A DNA stretch of 64,000 nt from Hennigella sp045617465 (GTDB lineage: Bacteria > Bacillota_I > Bacilli_A > Mycoplasmatales > Mycoplasmoidaceae): contig JAZLIQ010000001.1 of assembly GCA_045617465.1 (NCBI GenBank), positions 77,958 to 141,957 of the forward strand, read 5' to 3'. This document shows positions 1-11,635 of the stretch, one piece after another. The translations under genes were made by a program, and so were the position numbers. Position 1 is the first letter of the stretch. Each line of letters opens with the position of its first letter. The notes under the pieces were generated by a model, which was given only the letters and a program-made list of their open reading frames with translations, was not told the DNA's origin and ran no database searches.

Positions 1-213
1 CAATCTTTCAATTGGACAATTTTTTAGTTTATTGTAAATCTTATTTGGTAATACTTCTTTAGATTTAATGAAAAAACGAACATGGCTATGTTCCATGTCT
101 GGCATAGCAATGACAAATTCACAAAAACCTGAAATTGCATCAACTTCTTGTTCTGTTAATAAGTTAGTAGTTAAAAAGAAATTCTTAGCAAGTTCTATAG
201 ATATTTTTCTCAT
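1..213 (-). CDS. polC: DNA polymerase III alpha subunit PolC, N-terminal fragment
   Basis: An open frame of 71 codons runs from the ATG at 213 off the left window edge. The visible protein resembles the start of Firmicutes PolC: a segment with LPxxIYxxL spacing (LPNKIYNKL) follows a stretch matching the N-terminal region that precedes the OB fold. The gene order cdsA-dxr-polC fits the usual Firmicutes order, with rseP and proS missing between. Replicative polymerase activity is known for the family; none of the catalytic region is visible here, so the name rests on weak N-terminal similarity plus position. No clear ribosome binding site precedes the ATG. Confidence 0.55.
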   Translation of the reverse strand, partial: MRKISIELAKNFFLTTNLLTEQEVDAISGFCEFVIAMPDMEHSHVRFFIKSKEVLPNKIYNKLKNCPIERL

Positions 214-252
214 GTTAAAAAAATTATACAAAAAATAAATACATAAATGTAT

Positions 253-1341
253 TTATTTTCAGTATTTGATTGATTCTAGTCTAACATCGGTATCAAATTT
301 ATATAGATCTTTGATTGTTTTGATTGGTCTTAATTTGATCTTTTTGATAGCATTTTCTATATAGTCTACAATTTGATCAAATCTTAACATCTTCTTTTTG
401 AAGAGTTTGATGGCTACTTCATCTGCAGCATTAATGATAACAGCCAAACTGTGAGTTTTATCATTAATGACATCATAGGCTCACTTAATTGGCCTAATAT
501 CATTCATCTTAACTAAAACATTTGTCTCATGTTCTTTTTTCAATGTTTTAGGTAATCTATAACTAAAATCACTAATAGCTCACCCAATTGGACCAGTCAT
601 TACAGGTATTGATTCACTAAAGTAGAAGTCTCCATTATTCAATAACAACCCAGAGTGAATAATAGATGTTGGATCATGCAAGACACTTATCCTTTTGGTA
701 TTAAAATACCAATATGCTTCAACTACCTCAAAACACTTATTGATTAAAGTATTAGAATCAATTGTTATTTTGTTCCCCATCAATCAATTCTTATGGCTAG
801 TTGCTTCTTCATAAGTAACTTTAGCTAATTTACTTTTTGGTTGATTCAAATATTTACCACCAGAACCAGTAATGTAGATTTGGTTAACTTCTTGGTTTTT
901 AGTTTGCATTAATTGACCATATAAGTTAGTGTGTTCCGAATCTATTGGAATAACTTTGATGTTATGTTTCTTTGCATAAGCAAAAATATATCATCCAGCT
1001 ACTACAACAGATTCTTTGTTGGCTAAAGCAAGGTCTACATCATTATGTAATGCTGCTAATGTTCCCTTTAGCCCAGCAAAACCAATAATTGCATTAACTA
1101 CTAAATCTGGTTTAGCTTTCTTGATTAAATCATCAAAGTCCTTGCAGTTTCCACATAACGAATTACCAGAACAAAAACAATAAGGGATGTCATTATCCCT
1201 AATTATCTTGTTTGCCAGTTTTCCATTAGTATGATAACTACAGCCAACAATCTTAAAACCTAGCTTTTTAGCTAAAGCTACTGTTTGACTACCAATAGAA
1301 CCAGTAATCCCTAGAATACAAAGTTTACGTCTGTTCCTCAT
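253..1341 (-). CDS. dxr: 1-deoxy-D-xylulose 5-phosphate reductoisomerase
   Basis: This 362-residue protein converts DXP to MEP with NADPH in the non-mevalonate isoprenoid pathway, in the cytosol. The N-terminus carries the Rossmann motif GITGSIGSQT. A central GSGGK loop corresponds to the family's SGGPF loop, and GNKITIDSNTLINK matches the conserved metal/substrate segment. HDPTSIIHS and an NAADEVA C-terminal helix also fit. Length is normal. Several TGA codons must be read as Trp. The start overlaps the end of cdsA by 31 nt, so the two are probably translated from one mRNA. Only some mycoplasmas keep this pathway. Confidence 0.93.
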
Positions 1342-2450
1342 AGGTAAGCTAATCCTTCAGCTTGTCTATATCCAAAGTACATAATCAATTGGATAATGAC
1401 AGTAATTAAGAAATAGAAAGTAAATGTAAAGATAAATGCATCTAATCTATCTAGCATTCCACCATGACCAGGAATTAAATTACTAAAATCTTTGATGTTG
1501 AATCTTCTTTTGATTCAACTAAAGAATAGGTCACCACAAATACTTACACTCATTATGAGCAATCCTACACCAATATATATTGCTCAATAATACCCTTGGG
1601 TATTAAGCATATCATCCATTGGTGTGAAACGAGAACAGCATTGGTTGCCTAGGAATGAATATAAAGCACCATATGTATTTTCAGCATTAGGAATAAAGAA
1701 CAATCCAATAACACCACAATATATTAACATGGCAATTACGGCACCGAGTGATAGTCCTTCCCAAGTCTTTTTTGGACTAATAGTTGGAGCCATTTTGTGT
1801 TTGCCTAATCAGCTACCGCACAAATAGGCAAAGACATCACTACCTACACTCAATATAGCTAAAAACATAAATGTTGTCCATTTATGAATAATAGTTGTAT
1901 AGAAGAATCCTGCAAAGAAAGTATTAATGATGAAAACAAGTAGTGGATATCAGAATCTTGTCTTTCTTCCAACATAAACTATGTGTCTTGACATGATAAC
2001 CCACACTAATGTTGAAACAAGTGTGAAGAACACAATGCCAGCCAAACAAATAATCAAATACCATGTAAATGGATCTAATGGTAAATTCTTTCATTCAATA
2101 ATACCATTTCTTGTTATCAACAAGAATATACCAGAACCAAACAACAATATGAATAAGGCACTTGCCGAATATATAAACACAGCTTTATGTCCCGGGAAGC
2201 ACAGATCCGTTAATTCTTTGGCGACAAAATAAATTATTGGAACGAGTAATAATAAGTTAAAGATATTTAAAATAAAACTTACTGTTCCAGCTTGTTGTCC
2301 TAAATTACCTAAAGGTGGAAACCATGTTGGATCAGAAAAGATTAATAACAAAGCATATAAAATGTAAAACCCACCAACAAAAATAGCCGATCTTGCTCTA
2401 GTCAAGAACGTTTTTTTACGTTGTTGGATTTGTTGCTTTGTTTTAGCCAT
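1311..2450 (-). CDS. cdsA: Phosphatidate cytidylyltransferase
   Basis: CdsA makes CDP-diacylglycerol from phosphatidate and CTP at the membrane and feeds phosphatidylglycerol/cardiolipin synthesis (cls lies at 4.7 kb). The 379-residue product is rich in hydrophobic helices and ends with the family signature: SPKKTWEG in the middle, then KDFSNLIPGHGGMLDRLDA near the C-terminus. The reading frame needs TGA as Trp. It starts 4 nt downstream of the frr stop and overlaps dxr, so it is a member of the tsf-pyrH-frr-cdsA-dxr operon. Confidence 0.93.
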
Positions 2451-2454
2451 AAGC

Positions 2455-3009
2455 TTATAAAGACATTAAATCTTTTTCTTTGTTTGCAAAAATGTCTTCC
2501 AATTTTTTGTTTGCTTCTTTTGTGATCTTATTTAATTGATCTTCAAAGTATCTGATGTCATCATCAGATACATCTGGAGCTTTTTTATACTTTGCTTGAA
2601 CTTCTTGTCTTACTGCACGAAGTTTTTGCATAGCTTGATTGAAATATTCTTTTGCTTTCTTAACTGCTTCTTTTCTAGTTTCTTCAGTTAATGGAGCAAA
2701 GATAATTCTGATACAGTCTGGGTTAACTTGAGGGTTAACATGGTATTCAGATTCTGCTAATGCTTTAGCAACTTCTTTAATTAAACTACGATCATAAGGT
2801 TTAATTAATAGTTGTCTTGCATCAACAGCTTGCACATTAGCAAGTTGCATTAAAGGAGTTTTTTCTCCATATGCTTCAACACGAAGTTGGTTAAACATAT
2901 TTGGATTAACTCTACCAGAGTTGATCTTTTGAAATTCATTTTGCAAATATGTTACAACTTGTTGTGATCCTTTATCAAATTGTGCTTTAAGAGTATTTCA
3001 ATCTAGCAT
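2455..3009 (-). CDS. frr: Ribosome recycling factor
   Basis: RRF splits post-termination 70S ribosomes together with EF-G. The 184-residue length is standard. Recognisable segments are SGRVNPNMFNQLRVEAYG and the RKEAVKKAKE helix followed by VRRE-like VRQEVQAKYKK. The ATG at 3009 is chosen because it gives the full N-terminal helix (MLDWNTLKAQFDKG, with TGA as Trp) and is preceded by AAGGAGA. It lies between pyrH (11-nt gap) and cdsA (4-nt gap). Confidence 0.95.
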
Positions 3010-3020
3010 AAATAATCTCC

Positions 3021-3725
3021 TTATTTGTGAATGTGAGTGAATTTAGATTTCTTACGGTAAGTTTTTAAAATATTGTCTTTTGCTAAAACATCAAAGACAT
3101 AAATGTCTATGTCGTTTTCTAAACAAAGAGTTAGAGCAGATAAATCCATTACTCCTAATTCTTTGCTAATTGCTTCATGGAATGTTAAGTTCTTGTAGAA
3201 CTTAGCATTTTTATTTTTGTTTGGGTCACATGAGTAAACACCATCTACACCATCTTTACCCATTAAAATAACATCAGCATGCATATCAATTGCTCTAATT
3301 GCACACGCTGTATCAGTTGTAAAGAATGGATGACCAGTTCCACCAACAAAGATTATGATTTTGCCTTTGGCAAGATCATCATTAATTAGATTAATAGCAA
3401 TTGGGTAAGAAATAGTATCAACACCTAAAGCTGAATAAATTTCTGCTTTTACTCCCATAGTATGAAGGATTTCTTTAAAAGCTAACCCATTCATTACTGT
3501 TGATAACATTCCCATGTAGTCAGCATTAGCTCTTCTAAAGGCATTTTCTTTAGTCATATTGCCTCTTCAGATGTTACCACCACCAAGAACTAAACCTACA
3601 CCAGCTGTTTTATTTAAAACAGCTAGTTGTTTACATAATGCTCTTAGTTTGTTGTTATCGTAAATTTCTCCGTTTTTGCCTTTAATGGCACCACCAGATA
3701 TTTTTACTAATATTCTTTTCTTCAT
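3021..3725 (-). CDS. pyrH: UMP kinase
   Basis: PyrH phosphorylates UMP to UDP. The 234-residue protein has the amino-acid-kinase fold features: KISGGAIKGKNGE at the N-terminus, GLVLGGGNIWRG, ENAFRRANADYMGM, and IIFVGGTGHPFFTTDTA. The ATG overlaps the last base of the tsf stop codon (TAATG on the minus strand), typical of translational coupling. Two TGA codons are read as Trp. Confidence 0.95.
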
Positions 3726-4606
3726 TATTTATTTCCCATTTGTTCTGCTACTTCTTTAGCAAAGTCAGATTCTTTCTTTTCAATACCTTCTCCAACTTCA
3801 TATCTAGCAAAGCTTAGAACCTTAGCGCCTTTAGATGCTAATAGTTTACCTACGGTAATAGTTGGTTCAAAGTCAAATTCTTGGTTGCATAAACAAACTT
3901 CAGCAAGACGTTTTTGTAATCTACCTTCCACAATCTTTTTCAAGAATTGTGCAGGTTTGTTTCCGTTTTGACTTGTTTTTTCAATAATTGATTTTTCGTT
4001 AGCAACTCAGCTTTCATCAACTTGATCTGAGTTAATAAATTTAGGGTTACGAGCAACAATGTGCATACAAATTTGTTTCTTTAGTTGTTCATCAACTTGT
4101 TTATCAAATAAACAAATTGCTGCATATTTCTTGTTTGCATGTTGATACATACCAACTGCTTGACCAACTTGCATTGGAATACGACCAAATCTTCTAACTG
4201 AAATCTTTTCTCCAATTTTTCCAGTTAATCCTTCACATGCTGAAGAAACAGTTTCTCCGTCAGCTAGTTTTAAGCTTCTAACAACTTCTACATCTTTACA
4301 TTGTGAAGTGCTAACTTCTTTCATAATAGCATCACATAGTTTCAAGAAGTGTTCATTCTTAGCAGCAAAGTCTGTTTGTGTGTTAATTTCAATAATGTAA
4401 GCACTTCTATCATTAATACCAGCTAAAACAACACCTTCAGCAGCTATTGCTCCTGCTTTTTTAGCAGCTTTAGCTAGTCCTTTTTCTCTTAAATATTTAA
4501 CAGCAGCTTCGATGTTGTCGTTGTTTTCAACTAGAGCGTTTTTACAATCAACAAAACCGGCTTGCGTCATATCTCTTAATTGTTTAATTAATTTAGCATC
4601 AGCCAT
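3725..4606 (-). CDS. tsf: Elongation factor Ts
   Basis: EF-Ts is the nucleotide exchange factor for EF-Tu (tuf is at 15-16 kb). The 293-residue product begins with the conserved UBA-like segment followed by TQAGFVDCKNAL and the TDFAAKN signature. It is preceded by a GAGGT ribosome binding site. Its usual upstream partner rpsB is absent: the divergent gene cls lies there instead. An AT-rich interval at 4607-4664 with TATAAT-like boxes on both strands probably holds both promoters. Confidence 0.95.
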
Positions 4607-4664
4607 ATTTTTTACCTCAATAATAATCTATATTTTAATTATTATATAATTAAAACCACTAAAT

Positions 4665-6212
4665 ATGAATAAGAATAAGATTATCATTTTTGGAATAATT
4701 GCCATCTTGCTTTCTGCTGGTATTGTAGGGGCAATTTGTGCACTTATTTTTATTCATACCATCTGACCTTTAATCATAGTTGCAATCATTATTTTTGTGT
4801 TAGAAATTGCTTTTGCTTTTAGAATCGTGGTTTCACCACGAAGTTCTTATGCAAAAGCAAGTTGAATGATTGTAATTTTGGTTTTTCCAGTTATTGGTTT
4901 ATTAACATTCATTATCTTTGGTGTCTATCCTTTAAGAAAAAGACAACGGAAAGCATATCTTGAACAACAAAGACAAATTATTGAACAAGAAGATTTTACT
5001 TTTAGTAAACAAATAAAGAATAATAAAGAATTAAATTGAATCTTTAATTATGGTTTAAACAACCAAATCAAACCAGTATATAAAGACAATCAAATTAAAA
5101 TCATCTCTGACAACACACAATTGTTTGAAGAATCAATTAATTTGATTCGTTCAGCAAAACGATATATCAATATCCAAAGTTATATCTTTAGTTATTCTGG
5201 TTTCTGATCAAAGATCTTCTTTAGTGAATTAATTAAAAAAGCTAATGAAGGCGTTAAGGTTAGACTTATTTATGACTGACTAGGTGCACATAAAAGAGTC
5301 AACAACAAAATCTTTAAACAACTACAAGAATATGGTGTTGAAGTTGCTTGTTTCAACCCTAAAGGTCTGACCCAATTTAAAGGAGCAACAAACTATCGTT
5401 TGCACTCTAAATTTGTAATTGTTGATAACAAGATTGCTTTATATGGTGGTAGCAACTTTGCTGATGAATATTTATCTATGAACAAAGACAGTTGTCATTG
5501 AAAAGACTTGAACTATTTAGTGACAGGGCCAATAGTAAATTCAATGAATGTTACATTCATTAACTACTGATCTGTTTTCTGCAAGACAACTAATGATGTA
5601 GCAAGTAAGCAAAACTTGTTAAATGACACACCATTAATTTTCAAGAAGCCTCGTTTCGAACCAACAAATACCATTGCTCAAATGTTAGTTTTTGAACCAG
5701 ATTTCAATGAATTTGCATTATCAAATGCTTTATTACATGCTTTCTATAATGCTAAAAAATCAATCAAGATTTTAACCCCTTATTTCTGTCCACCAAACAG
5801 CATTATTGAAGCACTAAAAACTTGTTATAGACAAGGTATTAAAATTGAAATAGTTGCACATAATAAAAATCAAAAATATGTGCAAATGATGAACAGAGAA
5901 AACTACAAGAAACTAGCAGATATTGGTGTCGATGTTTATGAGTATGATGGCTATCTACATTCAAAGTGTATCATCATAGATGATAAATATGTTTTAACTG
6001 GTTCATGTAATGTTGACTGAAGATCAATCTATTTAGACTTTGAGTCTGAGCTTATTGTTTATGATCAAGAATTTACAAATCAAATCCTTGAGGTGTTTGA
6101 AGATACAAAGAAAAATGCAACTTTACAAACACCACAAATGCTTGCTCAAAAGCTTACGCTTTGATCTAGATTCTTACTTAAATTATTAAATTTCGGTAAG
6201 AGTTTGTTCTAA
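4665..6212 (+). CDS. cls: Cardiolipin synthase (phospholipase D family)
   Basis: This 515-residue membrane enzyme joins phosphatidylglycerol molecules to cardiolipin. Two hydrophobic segments near the N-terminus (about residues 5-35 and 60-90) are followed by two HKD motifs, HSKFVIVDNKIALYGGSN and HSKCIIIDDKYVLTGSCN, the paired catalytic His/Lys/Asp sets of the PLD superfamily. Many tryptophans are TGA-coded. The gene diverges from tsf. A TATAAT box at about 4644 gives a short leader without a strong Shine-Dalgarno sequence. Together with cdsA it covers the anionic phospholipid branch. Confidence 0.92.
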
Positions 6213-6259
6213 TTTCTTGCGGTGTTTATCCACTATTTATGCACCTTTACAACTTTTTG

Positions 6260-6305
6260 TAAAATATTTTTTAAATTTTCAAGATTTTTAGGCGAATAAG
6301 TATAC
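6260..6305 (+). repeat. Shared upstream block, copy 1 (coiled-coil gene family)
   Basis: An AT-rich block ending in AGGCGAATAAGTATA that recurs almost unchanged at 35500-35548, 35908-35960 and, inverted, 54537-54583. In each case it lies just upstream of a small lysine/glutamate-rich coiled-coil gene. The near-identity outside coding sequence suggests a shared promoter or a duplicated cassette. Confidence 0.8.
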
Positions 6306-6318
6306 GGGAGATGAATAT

Positions 6319-6630
6319 ATGGCTTCGCCATTACAAGAAATAACAAAAACTGAATTTAAAGAAAACTATAATGTAGTTAAGATATTAACTGACAAAGCGA
6401 CTATCATGAAACAATTACAATCTTTTAATTCAAAAAATCAAGCTGTAGCATTTGGTGTTAGAAAACAACCAGGAGAAAAGACTCCTAATTGATTTAAAGA
6501 ATATGCTAAATCGATTGATGAAAAATTCGATTTAATTATTGATAGACTTGACAAGATTGAATTGAATCAAACTAATGACCACGACTTGTTAATGAAGGTC
6601 ATTAAACTTAATAACCTTAAGACGGAATAG
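6319..6630 (+). CDS. Small coiled-coil protein (family copy 1), function unknown
   Basis: The 103-residue, lysine-rich protein has no signal peptide. It is related to the products at 35573, 35990 and 54174: a shared YNVVK segment near the N-terminus, a W/YFKE(Y/F) segment, a heptad-like KFDLIIDRLDKIE stretch and a C-terminal LLMKVIKLNNLKT motif. The layout recalls the DUF16-type coiled-coil families of mycoplasmas, but I cannot confirm membership. ATG 6319 is chosen because GGGAG lies 8 nt upstream. The start codon itself sits in a 5-bp hairpin (ATGGC, loop TTC, GCCAT; 6319-6331). Confidence 0.7.
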
Positions 6631-6635
6631 TACAG

Positions 6636-6738
6636 TCATGAAACAATTACAATCTTAGCCCCACAAACCAAGACTAAATAAGATTGTAGCTCAATTAGAC
6701 AAACATGATGAAATGTTTAAGCACATGGCTGAATGTAA
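6636..6738 (+). pseudogene. Remnant of a second coiled-coil family copy
   Basis: Just after the stop of the 6319 gene, a 21-bp stretch from inside that gene (CATGAAACAATTACAATCTT) is repeated at 6637-6657. It is followed by stop codons and a degenerate tail still encoding a DKHDEMFKH-like stretch. I read it as a decayed tandem paralogue. No start or ribosome binding site is visible. Confidence 0.5.
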
Positions 6739-6750
6739 TTTTATTTGATA

Positions 6751-7233
6751 ATGAATACAAATTTAGGAATGTATATCGAGCAATTAGTTGATCGAACTAT
6801 TGCTTATTACCAATTTAATAATTTGGGCTTTTTAGAAAAGCGTCAAATCCCGATCAAAGTGCTGAAGCACATAAATGAAACAACTATTGTAGCAAAGCTA
6901 ACAGCTAAAGCCAAGGTTGACTATTTTGGGTTCATCAATAACAAATATATTGAAATAGAGTGCAAGCAAACCAAGCACGAATATTTTGATATGCTGATGA
7001 TTAAACATCATCAACTAGAATATTTAAAATATGTTGATGCTGCTGGGTATTTAAGTTATTTGTTCATTTATTTTGAAAAGTATGACAAAGTCATAGCCAT
7101 TAGTTATCAAAATCTCTTAACATGTAAATTGGAAGCAAAGAAAAATGCCTTGCCCTATCAAATAGTGGCAAAGCATGGAACTGAATTGGAAATTATCTAT
7201 CCAGGAATCTTAAATCTAAAGAAACTATTGTAG
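6751..7233 (+). CDS. recU: Holliday junction resolvase RecU
   Basis: RecU cleaves Holliday junctions in recombinational repair. The 160-residue protein shows the catalytic PD-(D/E)xK layout with the spacing of characterised RecU enzymes: Asp57 in VDYFG, then Glu70 and Lys72 in IECK, followed by the conserved HHQLEYL helix. The ATG at 6751 is preferred over the TTG two codons upstream. No good ribosome binding site is visible. The 3' end overlaps the convergent rpiB-like gene by 9 nt. Confidence 0.85.
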   Translation: MNTNLGMYIEQLVDRTIAYYQFNNLGFLEKRQIPIKVLKHINETTIVAKLTAKAKVDYFGFINNKYIEIECKQTKHEYFDMLMIKHHQLEYLKYVDAAGYLSYLFIYFEKYDKVIAISYQNLLTCKLEAKKNALPYQIVAKHGTELEIIYPGILNLKKLL

Positions 7234-8193
7234 TTCCTTTGGAACTTTAATTCCAGTTTCAAGTTTAATTTCTTTGAACTTGTTAACATCAAAGTCAAAA
7301 CCAAAGCTATCAATAACTTTATATGTTGGGTTGTCTTTTGCTTGTGTGCTTAGATATACATCTACAGTTTTTAAAGCTTCTTCTTTATTAGAGAACTTTG
7401 AACCCATTACTAATGTATTAGCACCATAGATTTCTCTAGCGACTTTAGCATTGTCTGGACTCATACATACGCATGCTCTAATTCCTTTAAACTTGTTTAA
7501 AGAGTTAGCCATACCCATTCCAGTGTAGCAGAATCCTATAGCAAAGCTAGCTTCAGGAATATGTTTAGCCATAGCTGCACCAAACATTGAATAGTGGGTA
7601 GAGTCTAATGAATCTGTACCAACATCAATGATCTTGTATCCTTTTGCAGTTAAATGTTCTTTAACTGCTTCTTTTAGAGCTCAACCGGCATGGTCTGAAC
7701 CAACAACTACAGTCTTGTTTGGTTGTGAAGCAAAAGCTAAAGCTTTCTTTGCTGGGACCATTGCGCCATGAAGAATTTGCAATCTTGTTACATGTCTTCC
7801 TGCATCAAATTCAGAAACACAGAAGGCATTAATAATATTATTAAGCTTTTGGTCTGGGTTAATACGTTTTACTGGAATAATACATACCTTAGAGTTGTTG
7901 TGTGCTCTAATCAAGTTGGCGCTATATTCATCAAATGCTGATGTAGCTACTCAACCTTTTTGTTTAGAAATAAACAAGAATGGTCCATAAGCATAGTCAT
8001 CAATAATAATGAATCTTCTAAACTTTCCTTTAGTGAAATCTTTGTAAGCTTGCTCAAAGATTTGTTCTCAGTTTTCGTCGTTGTACAACGCAATTAAATC
8101 TTTGCTTTCGGCAAGATTCGCGTTATTTTTGATTGTTTCCAAAACATTATATGTTTTGTTAATATTTTCTTTTATTAATACTTTGATTTTCAT
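7225..8193 (-). CDS. rpiB: Double-domain ribose-5-phosphate isomerase B-like protein
   Basis: RpiB interconverts ribose 5-phosphate and ribulose 5-phosphate. The C-terminal half (from about residue 170) is a full RpiB/LacAB domain: VVVGSDHAGW, the active-site Cys in FCYTGMGM, then KGIRACVCMSPDNAKVARE. The protein is 322 residues, twice the normal ~150. The N-terminal half looks like a second, degenerate RpiB domain: RAHNNSKVCIIP and SEFDAGRHVTRLQIL line up with the usual REHNDANVL and EFEGGRH segments, but its GSDHAG loop and catalytic Cys region are not recognisable. It may act as a pseudo-dimer, in the manner of LacA-LacB. Confidence 0.8.
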
Positions 8194-8240
8194 ATATATT
8201 TATTATATTAAATAGATTTAAAAAAGAATAAAAACCCAAA

Positions 8241-11200
8241 ATGATCTCTAAAGTTCTTCAAGAAAAACGTAAAAATTTATTGGAATTAAACAAAAATAGC
8301 GGTGAGCTATTTCTATCCAAAGGCTTCATCAATATCCTAAAATTCATTGACCATGAACAACTATTAAACTTTGTTCAAGACCCTAATTCGTTTGAAACAA
8401 AGATTGATTTAACCAATCTTTTAAACTCTACAACTGCAGCTTTAAATGGTTGCCAAACTAATGTGGAATTAAAAGCTAAGATTGAAGAGCTAAAGCTAGA
8501 TTATGATACAAGTAAGATTGATGTGCAAAATGGCACACAAGCACAACGTACTAATATTATTAATAACATTAGCAAAGGCATCATTGATGAATTTAAACAA
8601 ATTCATAAGATGTGTAAATTAGCTACTGAAGAGTTCTATGATTCAGGTAAATGAACGTTCTGATTATGCTTTGGTGTTCTTGAAACATCTATTACAACTG
8701 TTTTATCTACTGATAAGTTAAGAGTTAGAGCTCCATTACTGGCTTTGCCAGTTGCTATAAAAAAGGCAAGTGACACATCTTACATTCTTTATAAAAGAGA
8801 TAATGAGTTCTACAACAATGAAATCTTAAGTATTTATCTAAAAGATAAACTAAATGTTAAATACATTGAAAACACACAACTTGAACAATTAACTTCAATA
8901 GATGATACTTTAGCAAGTATTGCAAGTAAGTTTCCTAACTGTGTTTTTAATAAAGACAAACATAATTTACAAACAGTTAAGAAAACTGAATACAAAGATG
9001 TTGACACTTGTCAAATTGACAATGTGTGCATCCTTGGATTTTTAAATCCAGTTGGGGGAAAGATGTTAGAAGACTATGATGCTATCTTATCTTCTGATTA
9101 TGAGTTCCCACAAGAAAACTTAATGTTTACTAATCATGGAATAGATCAATTGATCTATGAAAACGACAATGTGCTTGAACTTGGTCGTTTATTAAATGTA
9201 AACCAAAAGAAAGCTGTAGTAGCTAGTTTAAGAACTAACACATTGATCTATGGTCCACCAGGAACTGGTAAGTCTGAAGTTGTTACTAGCATTATTGCTA
9301 ACAACATTAATCAAGGATTTAATGTTCTAATTTCTTCAGAGAAGAAAGCAGCTTTGGATGTAATCATTGACAGACTTGATGCTCTAAAGAACATCACCAT
9401 GACTGTTAATCCTGAAGATATTGAATCATTCTATGAACGCATTATTGCACTAAATGATGAAATCATTAATGCTAATGCAGCAAATACATCAACAGAAAAG
9501 CCTGCTTACTTAGCTTTGCTAAACTATGTTAAAGGTTTATTAACTATTGCTAATGATCAAACTAAAGCTAATGCTTTAAGTTCATTGCAAGATAAACAAA
9601 AGGTTGCTACAGGAACAAGTAATAAAGATGTCCTTGCTAGCATGCTTAATAAAATTAAGAACAGTCATATTAAGGTAGCAAACTTTGTTGCTGAACTTTA
9701 TAAGTTCCATAATGCTGCTAAAATCATTACACGCTATTATCCATTAAGTTCAAACTTAATGCACGTGTTTGAATCTGAAAATGCTGCTAAAGCATTGGCA
9801 GCCATTGACAAACAAGATAACATGTCAAGAAAGTTCTCTATTATAGAAAACTTTGTTAAGGAACGTAGACCTCGTTCTAACTTATTCCCTAAAAAGATAA
9901 CTGACATCCAAATGGTTCAGTTAGATGAAATGACTAGGGCTCTTACTTACATAAGGGACAATGGCCCAATCACCTTCTATATTAACTATAGTGAGTGAGT
10001 CAATGTAATCAATTCACATACAATTGAATCTCTAACTAATGAGTTAGATATTGACCAAACTCAACAATCTGAAGACTTCTCTTCAATCTTTGAAAATATA
10101 AATAGTGGTAAGCTTCTATATTCATATTTAGATGAATATTGAGCAACAAGCTTGTCTAAAGCTTCTATTGCTGCTAAGGTAATTAAAGATAAATATCTTT
10201 ATGAACTAAAACAAAAGTTCATCAAAGATCCAAAGATGCAAGCTGTTTGAATTGAAATGGTTAAGAAAGCTCATCTTCCGACAAAGATTAATGTGGCTAA
10301 ATTCATCAAGGAATACTATTCAGTATTGAAGTTTGTTTTCCCAATCTGAATTCTTTCTCCAGATAATGTAGCTAACTACATTCCTTTACAACTACACGAA
10401 TTTGCCGTTGGCATCTTTGATGAAGCTAGTCAGATGCGAGTGGAAAGATCAATACCTTTGATCTATAGATGTACAAGATCAGTAGTATCTGGTGATGACA
10501 AGCAATTAAGACCTAGTAGATTCTTTGCTGCTAACATCTCTATAGATGAAGAAGATCTAACAAGCCAAGAAGAACTAGATAATGTTGAAAGCTTGCTTGA
10601 TAAAGCAAAGATAGCTAACTGATCAAGCTTTACATTATCTAATCACTACCGTTCTAATTGTGAAGAACTTATTAACTTTAGTAATAAGTACATTTATGAG
10701 AACAAACTACTTTGTATTACAAAGAATGGTTGCAACAATACAAAACCAGTAGAAGTGGTACAAATGCCTGAATCTACTGTCTATGACAGAACTACAAATA
10801 CTAACCCTGATGAAGCTAAGAAAGTTATTGATATTATCAAAACTTCTGAACACTTCAAGAAGATTGTTATTATTACCTTTAACCAAAAACAAGCTGATCT
10901 AATTGAGAACTTATGTTATCAATTCCCAATGATGGCTTCTAGAATAGAAGCAGACACAATCAGAATTAGATCAATTGAAAACGTTCAAGGTGATGAAGCA
11001 GATTTAGTTATTATCTCTACAACTTTTGGTACAGATGCTCAAGGAAAGTTTATTCAAAACTTTGGGCCAGTAGGGCAAGCTGGTGGTAAGAACCGTATTA
11101 ACGTTATGGTTACACGTGCTAAGGAAAAGATGGTTGTTGTTAAATCATTTAAATCTGATGCTATCACATCAACTAACAACGACAACCTATACATCTTAAA

Positions 11201-11591
11201 GATGTTCTTGTTCTATATTGAAAACTTACAAGAAAATAAAAATATTATTACAGGTGCTAATGCACAAGCGCATGAAAAACCTATTACGCAAGTAGTAGCT
11301 AATGAGTTAGCTAACATCTTGCCTGGCACTGAAATTAAGACTAACTATGGTATTGGTAGCCATAGCTTTAATATTGCCATCATGAACCAAGACAAGATTA
11401 ACTTATTAATCTTAATTGACGACAACAATGACTTTAAAGCTAAGAACCAAGCTAATGCTTGGATTGATAGTTTTGACCAAGAAAAATATTATGTTGATCG
11501 TGGCTACAATGTTTTACGTTTCAACGAGGTTGAATGATTTTTTGCTAAGAACCAAATTATTAATAAAGTTAAAAGTTTATTAAATAAATAA
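8241..11591 (+). CDS. Large superfamily 1 helicase, MG140-like
   Basis: This 1116-residue ATPase is close in size to the helicase-like protein MG140/MPN153 of related mycoplasmas. Walker A is GPPGTGKS from residue 338, Walker B is FDEAS at about 727, followed by SGDDKQLRPS (motif III). Late motifs are ENVQGDEADLVIIS and NVMVTRAKEKMVV, as in the Upf1/DNA2 group. The last ~100 residues (ILPGTEIKTNYGIG... WIDSFDQEKYYVDRGYNVLRF) resemble a degraded Vsr/PD-(D/E)xK-type nuclease domain. The cellular role of this family is unclear. Many Trp codons are TGA. It diverges from the rpiB-like gene. Confidence 0.8.
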
Positions 11592-11635
11592 GATATTTAG
11601 TAAAATCTATTAATATATTAAAAAGAGGTAACACA

